From Lamellibrachia satsuma (taxonomy: Eukaryota > Annelida > Polychaeta > Sabellida > Siboglinidae), in assembly GCA_033239005.1 (NCBI GenBank), contig BSQZ01000039.1:1943316-2007315 (forward strand): a stretch of DNA of 64,000 bases, read 5' to 3'. The notes beneath the pieces are model-generated. The model saw only the letters and a program-made list of their open reading frames with translations, had not been told where the DNA came from and made no database searches. Below, piece by piece: positions 63,418 to 64,000 of this stretch (within the stretch, counting starts at the first letter, position 1; the number at the start of each line of letters is the position of its first letter). Made by a program: the position numbers and the translations under genes.

Positions 63418-63670
63418 GTGGCACGGTGGTCGAGTGGTAGAGCGTTAGGCTTTCGGTCAAGGGGACCGGGATTCGAAACTAACTGCTGCCATTTCGAAAA
63501 TTGGGCAATTTCGTTCACCCCACCATGACCTTGTCTTTTGGGAGAGACACTTAAACGCTGTTGGTCCCTTGTATCTGGTGTCTACACTCCCACACAAATA
63601 AATGGAAAAAATCTGTCAGGGACTCAATGCGCCTCACATAGTTGCCTGGTGATCTCGATGTCTAAACTCA
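63418..63670 (+). mobile_element. tRNA-derived SINE
   Basis: The head has an A-box (TGGTCGAGTGG) and a B-box (GGATTCGAAAC) spaced as in a tRNA gene, in GGCACGGTGGTCGAGTGG...GACCGGGATTCGAAAC. The body carries GGGAGAGACACTTAAACGCT, resembling the (GGGCAAGACACTTAAC)-type block of many aquatic-animal SINEs. There is no matching acceptor stem, so it is a SINE rather than a tRNA gene. Confidence 0.8.
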
Positions 63671-64000
63671 CTATATATTACCTCCCAGTTTAGCTCTGTG
63701 ATCAGTTGTAAAGCGAGTATCTCATCAAGCATTACTCAAATTGGCTGAACAGTTTACAACATCACAGTGAATGACTTGATTAGTAACGATTACTACACTT
63801 CTAATATATTGACTTAGAACTGCAGATAGTGATTAAACGTGATCAATAACTGGGGTGACTACCTGAAACAGATTTTGAAACTTACAAACCTGATCGGCTT
63901 GTGGACAAAAATATTGTCAACCCTGGCCTGCTGATAATTAAAACTTTGCATGTGAGTGTATGAATAAAAATTCCAATTCCAACAGAATTGGAACTTGAAG

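Larger units (their letters stand above)
59850..64000. other. Upstream PRODH intron or 5' flank
   Basis: No exon matching the PRODH N terminus was recognised here. The region holds a pogo-like MITE, a long AAGTACTT-ended element and a SINE. The stretches 59850-60330 and 61290-61560 show nothing. Confidence 0.55.

Noticed and set aside
63418..63490. Functional tRNA gene
   Set aside because: A- and B-boxes are present, but the acceptor and T stems do not pair, and a SINE body follows.

Overview
This window is eukaryotic genomic DNA from an animal. Both genes are split by GT-AG introns into short exons, the introns are AT-rich and crowded with transposable elements and minisatellites, and there are no bacterial-style operons. 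The transposon mix (CR1-like, L2-like and Jockey-like LINEs, pogo/Tigger-like and hAT-like MITEs, tRNA-derived SINEs) fits an aquatic invertebrate such as a mollusc or another lophotrochozoan. That placement is an inference; the sequence does not fix the species.

Two host genes can be rebuilt exon by exon, both on the minus strand. ROGDI runs from its start codon at 38535 to its stop at 4192, in ten visible exons. One short exon between 28178 and 10011 is implied by the reading phase but was not found. PRODH (mitochondrial proline dehydrogenase) runs from 59849 to its stop at 42013, in twelve visible exons that join in phase without a gap. Its first 100 or so residues lie beyond the right edge or in exons I could not see. 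The genes are tandem, with about 3.5 kb between the PRODH stop and the ROGDI start. Nothing suggests they work together: ROGDI belongs to the V-ATPase-regulating Rabconnectin/RAVE-type complex, PRODH to mitochondrial proline catabolism.

Layout. 1-4191: 3' flank of ROGDI. 4192-10010: seven C-terminal and central ROGDI exons plus the two short ones before them, with small tandem repeats. 10011-28178: an 18-kb intron (or two introns) with two pogo-like MITEs, one carrying a nested hAT-like element, an L2-like LINE remnant, AACC and TA microsatellites and several minisatellites. 28251-38493: ROGDI intron 1, which holds a large inverted repeat (about 29507-38123). Its left arm is split by a 5'-truncated CR1-like LINE and its spacer carries a hAT-like MITE. 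38536-42012: intergenic. 42013-59849: PRODH, with a Jockey-like LINE, a 1.7-kb 25-bp satellite, a 54-bp minisatellite and SINE relics in its introns. 59850-64000: a third pogo-like MITE, a long element with AAGTACTT-rich ends, and a tRNA-derived SINE.

I found no CRISPR array, rRNA or intact tRNA gene, virus or gene cluster. The most interesting material is structural: a LINE insertion with its empty site preserved in the opposite arm of an inverted repeat, a minisatellite grown from reverse-transcriptase coding sequence, a nested transposon with a perfect 8-bp target duplication, and EF-hand-like loops in PRODH.
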